Source of the DNA: Lachnoclostridium sp. An169
GTDB lineage: Bacteria; Bacillota; Clostridia; Lachnospirales; Lachnospiraceae
Reading direction: 5' to 3'
Assembly (NCBI RefSeq): GCF_002160525.1
Contig: NZ_NFKT01000036.1
Span: forward strand, 1-47,028
Length of the DNA: 47,028 nucleotides
Shown: one piece after another, positions 8,567 to 17,010 of the stretch
Layout of the letters: every line of letters starts with the position of its first letter
Numbering within the stretch: the stretch's first letter is position 1
Notes under the pieces: model-generated
The model's input: only the letters and a program-made list of their open reading frames with translations
The model's database searches: none
Told to the model about the DNA's origin: nothing
Position numbers and translations under genes: made by a program

Positions 8567-11164
8567 ATGCTGAAAATACTCGATTTAAAAACCAATCACC
8601 GTAGCGAACCTTTGGGGATTGACGGCGTCCCTTACTTTGGCTGGAAGCTTTGCAGCAGCGAAAAAAATGTGACCCAGCAGGCCTACCAGCTGACCGTGGA
8701 GGATGTGCAGACGAAAGAAGTCGTTTGGGACAGCGGGGCGGTGTCCTCTTCCCAAAACAGCTTTGCAGACTATGCGGGCGCACCCTTGCATTCCTGCACG
8801 GAATACCGCTGGACGGTTCGCGTTTGGGATAATCACGGGGAATGTGCGGCGGCGAGCGCAGACTTTGAAACGGCGTTCCTTTGTACGGAGGACTGGAAGG
8901 CCCGGTGGGCGGAAAGCACGCTGGAGCGGGTTCCCGACCCGGATTATCCCATCGGCGCTTCCTGCGCACCGGTGCTGTTCCGGAAGAATTTTCGGCTGCC
9001 GCAGCAGCCCGTCCGCGCCAGACTGTATTCCACAGCATACGGCGTGTATCAGATTAAAATCAATGATCGCCGACCGGATGACCGGGAATTTGCACCGGAG
9101 TTTACCTCCTACGCCCATCGGCTCTACTACCAGACCTACGATGTGACAGCGCTGCTTCGCAGCGGGGACAACATGATGGAAATGTATGTAGGCGACGGCT
9201 GGTACTTCAGTGCCTTTGCCAGCCCTGTTGCAAAACACCCCCACGCATCCCCCGGCGTTCTTTTTCAGCTGGAACTTTGGTATGAGGACGGCACTCGGGG
9301 GCATATCATCAGCGACGGCGCCGAAAGCTGCGAGCTGTCCTATATTCTCTGCTCTGACCTGTTTCAGGGCGAAAAGCAGGATTTTACGCAGAGGCAGCAG
9401 ATCCCGCAGCCGGTGGCTCTTCGGGATTACCCCATGAATATTCTGAGGGCCCAGCCCATGGATCCTATTCGGCCGGTGGCAGAGCTTCCTGCGCGGAGAG
9501 TTTTTCGTTCCCCCAAAGGGGAATGGATTGTCGATTTCGGTCAGGTGCTCGCCGGGCGTGCCCGGGTTCTGCTGGACGCCCCGCGGGGGACAACCGTAAC
9601 GCTGGAATATTTTGAAGAGCTCGACTGCGATGGAAACTACCTGAACACCATGTTCGCCCCACAGCGGGATGTGGTTGTTACGGGGGATCTGCCCTTTGTC
9701 CACGAGGCACTGTTCACCTTCCATGGCTTCCGCTATCTTCGGGTGACCGGGCTGGATATTGTCCGCAAAGAGGACTTCACAGCGGTGCTTCTGACCACAG
9801 AGAAAGCAAATATCGGCAGCTTTCACTGCTCTGATGCACGGCTGAACCGGCTGTATCAGAATGTCCGCTGGTCCCAGGCCGGGAATATGATGTCGATTCC
9901 TACCGACTGCCCCACCAGGGAAAAGGCAGGGTGGACGGGAGATATGCTGATTTATGCGCCCACAGCGCTGTTGAACGAGGATGTGACACCATTTTTTACA
10001 AGCTGGCTTGCCGCTCTGCGGGATGAACAGGCAGAGGACGGCGCAATCATGGTTACAGCCCCTTATGCAAAGATGTACCATTCTGTGATTTTGGACGCCT
10101 GTAAGGTATTTGGAGACACAAAGCCCACCGGGGTGGCGGGGTGGTCGGACGCCATCGTCTGGGTGCCCTATGCCATGTATCAGAGCACCGGGAATATCCC
10201 TGTATTGCGGGAAAACTATGACGCCATGTGCCGTTGGGGCGACTACATCCTGCGCAGATCAAAAGAAAAACGCGGCAGCATGAACATCCCGTATGAATAC
10301 GACCAATATCTCTGGAACACCGGCTTTCACTTCGGTGAATGGCTGGTGCCCTCCCGCCCGGACAACACCGGCCGGCAGTACGGCATCTGTGAAGAATCTG
10401 CTTTTTATGCAGCCCCGTTTTTTGGTTACAAGACCATCCGCTACCTGGCAGACATTGCAAAAGTGCTGGGAGATAAAGATAAAGCAGCCTGTTACCGGGA
10501 AGAGTCCGAGAAAATGCGCAGAGCAATTCAAAACGGAATTCTCCGTGCAGATCTGCTGCCAAGGCACCTTATGGGCGGATATGTACTGGCCTTTGCCTTT
10601 GACCTGGTGCCGGAGGACCTGCGGGACGATTTCAGGCAAAAACTGGTGTCGCTCATCCATGAGCGTGGAGACTGCCTGGACACCGGATTTCTGGCAACGC
10701 CGTTTCTGCTGGATGTACTGATGGATTTAGGAGAGGAAACGCTGGCAGAGACCATCCTCTGGCAGTCCAAACGCCCCGGATGGCTCTATGAGGTGGATCA
10801 CGGAGCAACCACGATCTGGGAAGCCTGGGATGCGGATGAGGCGAGAAAAGGAGGCCGCTTTGTCAGCTTTAACCACTACGCCTTTGGCTGCGTGGATGAT
10901 TTTCTTGCCCGCCGCATCGCGGGGTTGCAGCCGGAAGCGCCAGGATATACAAAGGTTCGCATTGCTCCCCGGCTCATGGGTGGGCTGACTTCTCTTGACA
11001 GAACCTTTTACTCGGAAAACGGAGAAATTCGTATTTTCGTAAAAAAAGACAAGCTGTCGGTTACCATTCCCTGCGGTGTGACCGCAAAAGTTGAATGGGG
11101 CGGAGGCGTCACGCAGACAGGAAGCGGAACCTATACCTTTGACCGCTTCGGCAGAAAGGAGTAA
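8567..11164 (+). CDS. GH78 alpha-L-rhamnosidase
   Basis: An 865-residue glycoside hydrolase family 78 enzyme that releases terminal alpha-L-rhamnose from plant glycosides such as rutinosides, neohesperidosides or pectic side chains. Beta-sandwich domains occupy roughly residues 1-400, and the (alpha/alpha)6 barrel begins with the family catalytic-loop motif CPTREKAGWTGD at 448-459. A C-terminal beta-domain ends with the PGYTKVRIAPR segment common in GH78. No signal peptide is present, so it acts in the cytoplasm on imported substrate. GGCGGAG lies upstream of the ATG. It is co-directional with the esterases and symporter and is followed within 5 bases by the metallo-hydrolase gene. Confidence 0.92.
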   Translation: MLKILDLKTNHRSEPLGIDGVPYFGWKLCSSEKNVTQQAYQLTVEDVQTKEVVWDSGAVSSSQNSFADYAGAPLHSCTEYRWTVRVWDNHGECAAASADFETAFLCTEDWKARWAESTLERVPDPDYPIGASCAPVLFRKNFRLPQQPVRARLYSTAYGVYQIKINDRRPDDREFAPEFTSYAHRLYYQTYDVTALLRSGDNMMEMYVGDGWYFSAFASPVAKHPHASPGVLFQLELWYEDGTRGHIISDGAESCELSYILCSDLFQGEKQDFTQRQQIPQPVALRDYPMNILRAQPMDPIRPVAELPARRVFRSPKGEWIVDFGQVLAGRARVLLDAPRGTTVTLEYFEELDCDGNYLNTMFAPQRDVVVTGDLPFVHEALFTFHGFRYLRVTGLDIVRKEDFTAVLLTTEKANIGSFHCSDARLNRLYQNVRWSQAGNMMSIPTDCPTREKAGWTGDMLIYAPTALLNEDVTPFFTSWLAALRDEQAEDGAIMVTAPYAKMYHSVILDACKVFGDTKPTGVAGWSDAIVWVPYAMYQSTGNIPVLRENYDAMCRWGDYILRRSKEKRGSMNIPYEYDQYLWNTGFHFGEWLVPSRPDNTGRQYGICEESAFYAAPFFGYKTIRYLADIAKVLGDKDKAACYREESEKMRRAIQNGILRADLLPRHLMGGYVLAFAFDLVPEDLRDDFRQKLVSLIHERGDCLDTGFLATPFLLDVLMDLGEETLAETILWQSKRPGWLYEVDHGATTIWEAWDADEARKGGRFVSFNHYAFGCVDDFLARRIAGLQPEAPGYTKVRIAPRLMGGLTSLDRTFYSENGEIRIFVKKDKLSVTIPCGVTAKVEWGGGVTQTGSGTYTFDRFGRKE

Positions 11165-11168
11165 GGTC

Positions 11169-11939
11169 ATGCTTTTTCACGCACAGGTGGCAGAGGGAAT
11201 ATTTCTGATTTCCTCGGATATCAGTGGGCCGAACAGCGACGGCCGCTCCTTAAAACCCGGCAGAGCCACAGCCAATTCCTATCTGGTCGTCGGGGAGGAT
11301 AAGGCGCTGCTGTTTGATTTGGCTGTCAACGAACCGGGGGTTGTGAACTATGTCCGGAGTCTGACCGATCGGCCTGTATTCCCGGTTCTCAGTCACGGAC
11401 ATATTGACCATGTGTATCATCTGGAGGACTTTTCCGAGGTTTGGCTTCACAGCGGGGATATTCCCCTGCTGAAAGGCAAGGGGATCGGCACACGCAAAAT
11501 AAAGCCCCTGCCGGTCATTCACGAGTTGGCAGACGGCGATACCATCGACCTCGGAGGCAGGCTGCTGGATGTGATCCATATTCCCGGTCATACCATGGGA
11601 AGCATTCTTCTGCTGGACAGAAATACGAAGGTGCTGCTTTCCGGGGACACATTTACCCGGCGGCTGCTGTATGGGATTTCGGGGGTTGTGCCGATGGATG
11701 AATTCTGCAATCGGCTGCGGCGGCTGTGGGACGTCCCTTTTGATTATGCGCTTTCCGCCCATGACCGCTGCGCACTCCCCAAAGAACATCTGCGTACCAT
11801 GCTGGATGCGATTACCCATGACCTGCCCAATGCAGAAAAGAAATTTTCCATTCCCTTTGCAGGAAAGCTGTTGTGCCTGACACGGGGGGTTGAAACAGAG
11901 TTAGACTACTTTGATATGGCATATTGGAAGAAAGCGTGA
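11169..11939 (+). CDS. Metallo-beta-lactamase-fold hydrolase
   Basis: A 256-residue metallo-beta-lactamase superfamily protein. The metal site is complete: SHGHIDH (His76, His78, Asp80, His81), IPGHTMG (His141), SGDTF (Asp160) and SAHDR (His198), the binuclear layout of glyoxalase II/lactonase-type members. The ATG at 11169 is used because AAGGAG precedes it at the very end of the rhamnosidase gene. It lacks a signal peptide. In this operon it may open a lactone or thioester formed during glycoside or aglycone breakdown; that is inference, as the superfamily is functionally broad. Confidence 0.85.
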   Translation: MLFHAQVAEGIFLISSDISGPNSDGRSLKPGRATANSYLVVGEDKALLFDLAVNEPGVVNYVRSLTDRPVFPVLSHGHIDHVYHLEDFSEVWLHSGDIPLLKGKGIGTRKIKPLPVIHELADGDTIDLGGRLLDVIHIPGHTMGSILLLDRNTKVLLSGDTFTRRLLYGISGVVPMDEFCNRLRRLWDVPFDYALSAHDRCALPKEHLRTMLDAITHDLPNAEKKFSIPFAGKLLCLTRGVETELDYFDMAYWKKA

Positions 11940-11948
11940 GGTAATATT

Positions 11949-12765
11949 ATGATTCATAACAACAGGATGGCAACATCTGACCCATTACCAAGCACCCGCG
12001 AAAAAGCAAACCGGGAGACTTCTGCCCGCGTCGCAGAGGAAGGTATTGTTCTGCTGGAAAACAAAGGTGTTCTGCCCTTTGACAGCGGTGTAAGCACCAT
12101 TGCCCTGTATGGCAGCGGAGCACGGCACACCATCAAGGGAGGAACCGGCTCCGGGGATGTAAATGTACGGGATTATGTTACGGTGGAACAGGGACTGCTT
12201 AACAGCGGGTACTCCGTTGTGACCGGGGAGGTTTTGGCCGAATACGACGGGATTTTGCAGAATGCCCGGCTTATCTATGATGCCTCCGTCCGAGAGCGGG
12301 CAAAGGCCGGTGCTTTTGCAGGGCTGATTGCCATGATGTCCAATCCTTTCATCCCTCCCGTATTCCCCGGCCTGACGGAAGAAGTCCTTTGCCGGCATCC
12401 GGCGGATGCGGCGGTTTATGTTCTGTCCCGGAATTCCGGGGAAGGTGCTGACCGCAGAGCGGTCCCCGGGGACTATTACCTGAGCGAGCAGGAGATCAGC
12501 GACATCACCCTACTGGCAGGTCAATATCAGAAATTCGTCCTGCTTTTGAATGTGGGCGGCGTAGTGGAACTGTCCCCGGTGAAAGACCTGCCCGGCGCAA
12601 TCGTTCTTATGGGGCAGGGCGGCAGCGGCTGTGGGGATGCCGCCGCAGCGGTGCTGTCCGGCAGAGAGACACCCTCCGGCAGGCTGACGGCAACCTGGGC
12701 CGTGCAGTATGCGGACTACCCGTTCGCCGCAGAATTCGGGGACATATATGATTCCTATTATAAAG
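11949..12765 (+). pseudogene. GH3-like beta-glucosidase, 3'-truncated at element junction
   Basis: The first ~272 residues resemble the N-terminal part of clostridial GH3 beta-glucosidases in which the C-terminal-type sandwich domain comes first. Visible are EEGIVLLENKGVLPF, a GGTGSGDVNVR loop and GIVxL-type sheets, ending at FGDIYDSYYKE. In relatives this continues into the IYVGYRYFDTF region and the catalytic barrel. Here the match stops at about 12765 and the frame runs on in antisense mobile-element DNA to a stop at 13109. No catalytic nucleophile domain remains, so the enzyme must be inactive. The gene was the last of the rhamnosidase operon and would have removed the inner beta-glucose. 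Confidence 0.8.
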
Positions 12766-12830
12766 AACAGCACCTCGTTGATGTGCCTGCCATCGTACCA
12801 CTCAGGCCACGCCTGCGGTGTCATATCCAT
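12764..12830 (-). pseudogene. P4-type DNA primase/helicase, 5' fragment
   Basis: Starting at the ATG at 12830, with AGGAGG nine bases upstream, the first 22 codons read MDMTPQAWPEW followed by YDGRHINEVLF, the start typical of phage/plasmid P4-like primases on clostridial elements. At NEVLF the similarity ends and the frame runs into antisense GH3 sequence. The fragment overlaps the 3' end of the CHC2 gene by 29 bases, the native layout for this gene pair, which shows that the element once extended further left. Confidence 0.65.
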
Positions 12831-13431
12831 TTTCCAATTCCTCCTTGTAAAGTTCCTCTAATCTCCTTCGCAGGCTGTCCAGCTTTCCGTCCGCCATCTG
12901 CTGCTGAACCACTTCGGCACGTTCAAAAGAATCGCCAGCACAAAGAATATCTAAGTAATATTCCGTCTGGTCGAGTTTGTGACAGGCTTCCACAAACCGT
13001 GCGTGAACAGGTTCATAAGACAATTTTGGCGCATACCGCACCTTCCAGTCCCGCAGCACACGGGCATAATCGGACAGAACAGAAAAGCACAGCCGCTCGT
13101 TTTCCATAAGCTGCTGTGCTTCTGTTCGGATGCGCTTTGCATGGAGCGCCACTGCGCTGGGCGGTTTATCCGGGGAAAGGTGAAAGTCTGCTGCCAGCTT
13201 CTGCGCTGCATCATAGAGCGGCAAGCCGAACAGCTTTGCGGTGAAATCAATCACATCGCCGTGTTCCCCACAGGCAAAGCAATAATAGTGGTCGTCTGCC
13301 ACATATAAGCTGGGATGCCGGTCGTTGTGAAACGGACAGAGCGCCATGCCGTAATGGTTGACCTCCATGCCGTATCGCTCCGCTGCCTCCCGGCAGCTTA
13401 CGCCGTATTTTACAATTTCAAAAAGATTCAT
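12802..13431 (-). CDS. CHC2 zinc-finger primase-like protein
   Basis: A 209-residue protein with an N-terminal DnaG-type CHC2 zinc finger: Cys32-x2-His35 (CPFHNDRHPSL) and Cys51-x2-Cys54 (YCFACG), followed by a helical region. Such proteins sit next to P4-type primases on Tn4451-like and conjugative elements and help replicate the excised element. The ATG at 13431 has GGAGG just upstream; the longer open frame reaches back into the recombinase gene and lacks support. A strong terminator separates it from the recombinase gene upstream. Confidence 0.82.
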   Translation of the reverse strand: MNLFEIVKYGVSCREAAERYGMEVNHYGMALCPFHNDRHPSLYVADDHYYCFACGEHGDVIDFTAKLFGLPLYDAAQKLAADFHLSPDKPPSAVALHAKRIRTEAQQLMENERLCFSVLSDYARVLRDWKVRYAPKLSYEPVHARFVEACHKLDQTEYYLDILCAGDSFERAEVVQQQMADGKLDSLRRRLEELYKEELENGYDTAGVA

Positions 13432-13450
13432 CGTACCTCCATTTCTGCGC

Positions 13451-13490
13451 AAAAAACAGCGGCCTACCCGTTTAGGGGCAAGCCGCCGTT
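13451..13490 (-). terminator. Rho-independent terminator after the recombinase
   Basis: Fifteen-base arms (13455-13469 and 13476-13490) pair fully with three G-U wobbles, and six T residues follow on the minus strand (A run 13451-13456). It lies between the recombinase stop codon and the CHC2 start codon. Confidence 0.8.
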
Positions 13491-13501
13491 CGCGTCTTAT
13501 C

Positions 13502-15559
13502 TTATGCTGATTTCGTTTCTTTCTCCGGCGCTGCCGGTTCGTTCTTCGCTTCTCGCAAGGCTTTCTTTCGTGCGCCCTGCCGCTTGATCTGTGCCGCATA
13601 CCGACAATCATCACTGCAATATTTCACATCTGACCTCGTTGTAGTGAACACCTTGCCGCAGTTTTCGCAGGTACACGCCCGGCTGCGGCTCTCCGCCGCC
13701 TCCTGCCGGTAAAATTTGGAGCGGCAGTTGGGGCCGCAGAACAGGGTGTTCGTCCGCTTGGATGCAAATTCCTGCCCGCAGCACTTGCAGGTCAGCGTGA
13801 AGGGCTGTCCGACAGCGTGTTCACCAGCCTTGATTTTCTGATAGCGCTCCCGGCTTTTGATTCGGTGCCGTTTGAGCTGCTCCTGCCGCTTGATTTCTTC
13901 CTCGCTCAGCTCCGTGACAGGCAACTCAAACCGCCCGATGAACCGCAGATGGATCTCCACTTCCTGCATCCGGTCACCGTCGATCTTTTCCGGGGCGTGG
14001 ACGATGATTTTCTCAATAAACTCGTTGATCATGGGCGTGGTCAGCTCGGAGAAGTCCGTGTACTTCTTTGCCAGCTCCAGAAACTGCTTGGCTCGGTCGG
14101 TGTCCTCGGCAAAGGCGGACATCTGCGTTTCCATTTCGGAGACAGATTCCGTCAGTGCTTTTTGCTCCGCCTCATATTCCGCCAGCAGACTGTCGAAGCG
14201 TTCGCCGGTAATGCGCCCGACGGCAAAGGATTCATAGAGCTTCTTGATGATGGTATCCAGCTCAGAAATCCGCTTTTTCTCCTTGTTCAGCCTCCGCTTG
14301 GTTTCCTTGGCCGCTTCTGCCTGTCGCAGTTGGGAGGCGGAGCGTACCTTCTCCAGAAAAGCGTCCCGGTCAGAGATGGCAAAGGTACTGGCTGCCCGGA
14401 TGGTTTCCAGGATCAGCTCCCGCAGCACCTTGCTGCGGATATAGTGTCCGCTGCAAGCGTGGGTGCGTTTCTGATGTGCCAGTGTATAGGTGGAGCAATC
14501 GTAAAAATCCGACGGATAGAGATTGTTCTTCGTGCCACCTCTTGAGCGGTGGTTCATCATCTTGGCTCCGCAATCGGCGCAGTACAAAAGGCCGGTCAGC
14601 GGATTCGCTTCACCCAGCGTGTCGATGCGCTTTGGCGTCTTGCGGAGCTTTTGCGCAAGCTCCCATGTTTCCTTATCCACGATGGCCTCGTGGGTGTCCT
14701 CAAAAATCAGCCAATCCTCCTTGGGATTCATCACGGCATTTTTATCCTTGTAGGACTGCTTGTGGGAGCGGAAATTCACCGTATGCCCCATATACTCCGG
14801 CTTGGAGAGGATTTGTCCCACGACATAGCCGCTCCAGTTATAGGGATTGGAAAATTCCTCTTTGCTTTTCCAGATGCCCTTGCCCTGCTTGCCAAAGTAC
14901 ACAGCAGGTGTTTCCACCTTATCCTCAAAAAGAATACGGGCAATATCGTAGGGACCTTTGCCCTCGATGGTCAATCGGAAAATACGCCGCACCACGGCAG
15001 CCGCTTCCTCGTCGATCAGCCAATGGTATTTGTTCTCCGGGTCTTTCTTGTAGCCATAGATGGCACAGTTGGTGGTGGGCTTGCCGGATTCCCCCTTGAC
15101 ACGAATGGCGGTTTTCTGCTTGCGGCTCAGGTCGCGCAGATACCATTCGTTCATGATGTTGAGGAAGGGGGCAAACTCATTGCTGTTCTGGTCGTCACTG
15201 TCCACGCTGTTGGCGATGGCGACAAAGTGAACACCGTGCTGCCGGAAGAATACCTCCGTGTAAAAGCCAGTTTGCAGATAGTCACGCCCCGCCCGGCTCA
15301 TATCCTTGACGATCACATGGGCAACTTTGCCTGCCTCAATATCTGCGATGAGCTGCTTCCATGCCGGGCGCTCGAAATTGCCGCCGCTCCAGCCGTCGTC
15401 CGTATAGTGCCGGCAGTTGGTGTAGCCCCTCTGCTGGGCATAGCTTTCGAGATATTTTTTCTGATTCACGATGGAATTACTATCCCCGGCGTTGTCATCG
15501 TCACGGGACAGCCGCTCATAGAGAGCGGTAATTTTGCTTTCAGTCTGTTTCACGCTCAT
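13502..15559 (-). CDS. Large serine recombinase with DUF4368 and two C-terminal zinc fingers
   Basis: A 685-residue site-specific recombinase of the Tn4451/TndX type. The catalytic serine is Ser18 in YERLSRDD, followed by SNSIVNQKK and VKDMSRAGRDYL. The recombinase domain, a zinc ribbon (CADCG), a coiled coil and a DUF4368-like region come next. An added tail carries two treble-clef-like cysteine clusters (CKCCGQEF with FCGPNC, and CENCGKVF with YCSDDC). It appears intact and could be active. The start codon overlaps the TnpW stop (ATGA), so the pair is coupled. It is the only complete integrase in the window and the best candidate for having moved the element. Confidence 0.92.
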   Translation of the reverse strand: MSVKQTESKITALYERLSRDDDNAGDSNSIVNQKKYLESYAQQRGYTNCRHYTDDGWSGGNFERPAWKQLIADIEAGKVAHVIVKDMSRAGRDYLQTGFYTEVFFRQHGVHFVAIANSVDSDDQNSNEFAPFLNIMNEWYLRDLSRKQKTAIRVKGESGKPTTNCAIYGYKKDPENKYHWLIDEEAAAVVRRIFRLTIEGKGPYDIARILFEDKVETPAVYFGKQGKGIWKSKEEFSNPYNWSGYVVGQILSKPEYMGHTVNFRSHKQSYKDKNAVMNPKEDWLIFEDTHEAIVDKETWELAQKLRKTPKRIDTLGEANPLTGLLYCADCGAKMMNHRSRGGTKNNLYPSDFYDCSTYTLAHQKRTHACSGHYIRSKVLRELILETIRAASTFAISDRDAFLEKVRSASQLRQAEAAKETKRRLNKEKKRISELDTIIKKLYESFAVGRITGERFDSLLAEYEAEQKALTESVSEMETQMSAFAEDTDRAKQFLELAKKYTDFSELTTPMINEFIEKIIVHAPEKIDGDRMQEVEIHLRFIGRFELPVTELSEEEIKRQEQLKRHRIKSRERYQKIKAGEHAVGQPFTLTCKCCGQEFASKRTNTLFCGPNCRSKFYRQEAAESRSRACTCENCGKVFTTTRSDVKYCSDDCRYAAQIKRQGARKKALREAKNEPAAPEKETKSA

Positions 15560-15765
15560 GATGCGCTCCTTTCAGACTGTCGGCTCATTTGTGGTGTCTC
15601 CATTATACCATAGGTTCCGTCACTTGTAACCATATCATTGCGTACAATCCGTAAAATTTTATCCTCCATGGTCTCGCCGCCGCTTTCGTTGAACACGACT
15701 CTGACCTTGTAGGTGGTGCCGCCGATTCGGCGGATGATAAACTGTTCTCGTTTGTTCTGCTCCAT
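15556..15765 (-). CDS. tnpW: TnpW family transposon-encoded protein
   Basis: A 69-residue protein matching the TnpW family found directly upstream of large serine recombinases on Tn4451-like elements: an N-terminal MEQNKREQFIIRRIG segment, then GTTYKVRVVFNE and METDKILR-like METM/EDKILRIVRN helical region. The ATG at 15765 has AGGAGG upstream. The stop codon overlaps the recombinase start by four bases. Its biochemical role is not established. Confidence 0.8.
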   Translation of the reverse strand: MEQNKREQFIIRRIGGTTYKVRVVFNESGGETMEDKILRIVRNDMVTSDGTYGIMETPQMSRQSERSAS

Positions 15766-15776
15766 ACTGTCCCTCC

Positions 15777-15805
15777 TTGAAAAACTCATCGTATTTTGGT
15801 ATACT
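15777..15805 (+). promoter_or_regulatory. Sigma-70-type promoter for the sigma-like gene
   Basis: TTGAAA (15777-15782), a 17-base spacer and TATACT (15800-15805) form a near-consensus promoter on the plus strand. It begins about 12 bases upstream of the divergent tnpW start codon. A bulged inverted repeat (15901-15912 with 15932-15942) lies in the leader downstream. Confidence 0.7.
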
Positions 15806-16021
15806 GATTGTGGTTCCGGCGATTGTAAGCCGAATGTGTCATATCTCTTTTCCATGGCGTTGCCGCGCTCTGCGTTCCTCCTTTTCCTTTGTTCTGCGTT
15901 GAGAAAGTAATCCGAGTAACTGTACATCAAATTACTTCTCACTAATAGGAGAAATACGGGGTGTAAATCGGAACTGTTTTTGAAAAAAAGAAAAATTCTT
16001 TTTCGGGGAGGTGAAGCTGTC

Positions 16022-16954
16022 GTGGAACCATGGGAGGATGAACTGCTGTGGGATGATGATTTTTCCGATGAGGAAGAAGATACCGAGGAGCAAATAGAGG
16101 AAGCCGACCTTGAAATGGATGAGGATAGCTTTGCCGATTGGGAGGATGCGTCTGACGGTGCGCCGGAGGACGAGACGCTGGAGGAAGCGCTTGCCGAGGA
16201 ACGCACGCTGGAGCTGGAAAGCGAGCTGGAGCAGGACGAACACCCCAGAGACTATCATGCCGAGCTGGAGGACGAGGAAGAGGAAGCCGCGCCCACCAGC
16301 GAAAAACGGCTCAAACGGGAAATTCGCGCAGAAGCTTTGCGGCGTTTAGAGGAAGCAGCCAGGACGGAATCCGATTTTCTGAGCGTGGTAGACGAGTGGA
16401 ACAAGCTGGACAGAAATCGGGAGCGCCGGGAACGTGACCACGAAAACCTGCGTGGGGATGTGCCGTTGGAGTTTCAGGCGGTACCTGATCCGAAGATTGC
16501 TCCCCTCTGGATGAATCTGCCGAGGTTCCGTCAGCTCTGTCAGGGAAACTTCCTCGACATCATCTTCTCCTGTCCCTACGAGTTGCACGAGCTGACAGCT
16601 AACCGCTTTCTCTCCAAGCTCTTTTTCACCCTCAGTGATGAACAGAAAGAAGTGCTGTATTACCTGTTCGTCAAGCAATACAGCACCACAAGGCTTGCCG
16701 CCATCCGAGGTCAGTCCGACCGGAACATCCGAAAGCTGCGGATGACCATTCAGAAGAAGCTGCAAAAGCGGATGTACGAGCATCTGAGCGAAAAGCTGGA
16801 AAACGATCATGGCCTTACGCTGCGGGAGCGCGAGTTCATGGAGGAATATGAAGCGTTGCTGCAAACCATGGGGAAGGATGCCGTGATTCGCCGGGAAAAC
16901 AAAACAAAACCGAGAAAAAAGAAAGCCGCCCTTGACGATGCCAAGGACGGTTGA
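16022..16954 (+). CDS. Acidic protein with sigma-70 region-4-like HTH
   Basis: A 310-residue protein of a type seen on clostridial mobile elements. The first ~100 residues are strikingly acidic (long runs of Glu and Asp). The C-terminal half has a segment like sigma region 4: FTLSDEQKEVLYYLF followed by TTRLAAIRGQSDRNIRKLR, a probable helix-turn-helix. I chose the GTG at 16022 because GGGGAGG lies 10 bases upstream; a TTG at 15980 has no such site. It is transcribed from the promoter at 15777 and diverges from the TnpW/recombinase pair, so it may control element genes. Direct sigma-factor function is not shown. Confidence 0.7.
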   Translation: MEPWEDELLWDDDFSDEEEDTEEQIEEADLEMDEDSFADWEDASDGAPEDETLEEALAEERTLELESELEQDEHPRDYHAELEDEEEEAAPTSEKRLKREIRAEALRRLEEAARTESDFLSVVDEWNKLDRNRERRERDHENLRGDVPLEFQAVPDPKIAPLWMNLPRFRQLCQGNFLDIIFSCPYELHELTANRFLSKLFFTLSDEQKEVLYYLFVKQYSTTRLAAIRGQSDRNIRKLRMTIQKKLQKRMYEHLSEKLENDHGLTLREREFMEEYEALLQTMGKDAVIRRENKTKPRKKKAALDDAKDG

Positions 16955-16960
16955 TACAAT
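16932..16960 (+). promoter_or_regulatory. Promoter inside the 3' end of the sigma-like gene
   Basis: TTGACG (16932-16937), 17 bases and TACAAT (16955-16960) form a good sigma-70 promoter overlapping the last codons of the sigma-like gene. It would give the DUF6076-like and RhuM-like genes their own transcript. An imperfect hairpin (16926-16950) overlaps it. Confidence 0.65.
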
Positions 16961-17010
16961 AGTAATACGGTTAATATATAGATGGATTACGAATTGAGAG
17001 GAACAGCGTT

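Noticed and set aside
8585..10081. 498-codon minus-strand frame
   Set aside because: It is antisense to the GH78 gene and has cysteine/histidine-rich shadow composition.
14549..15613. 354-codon plus-strand frame
   Set aside because: It is the shadow of the intact recombinase gene.
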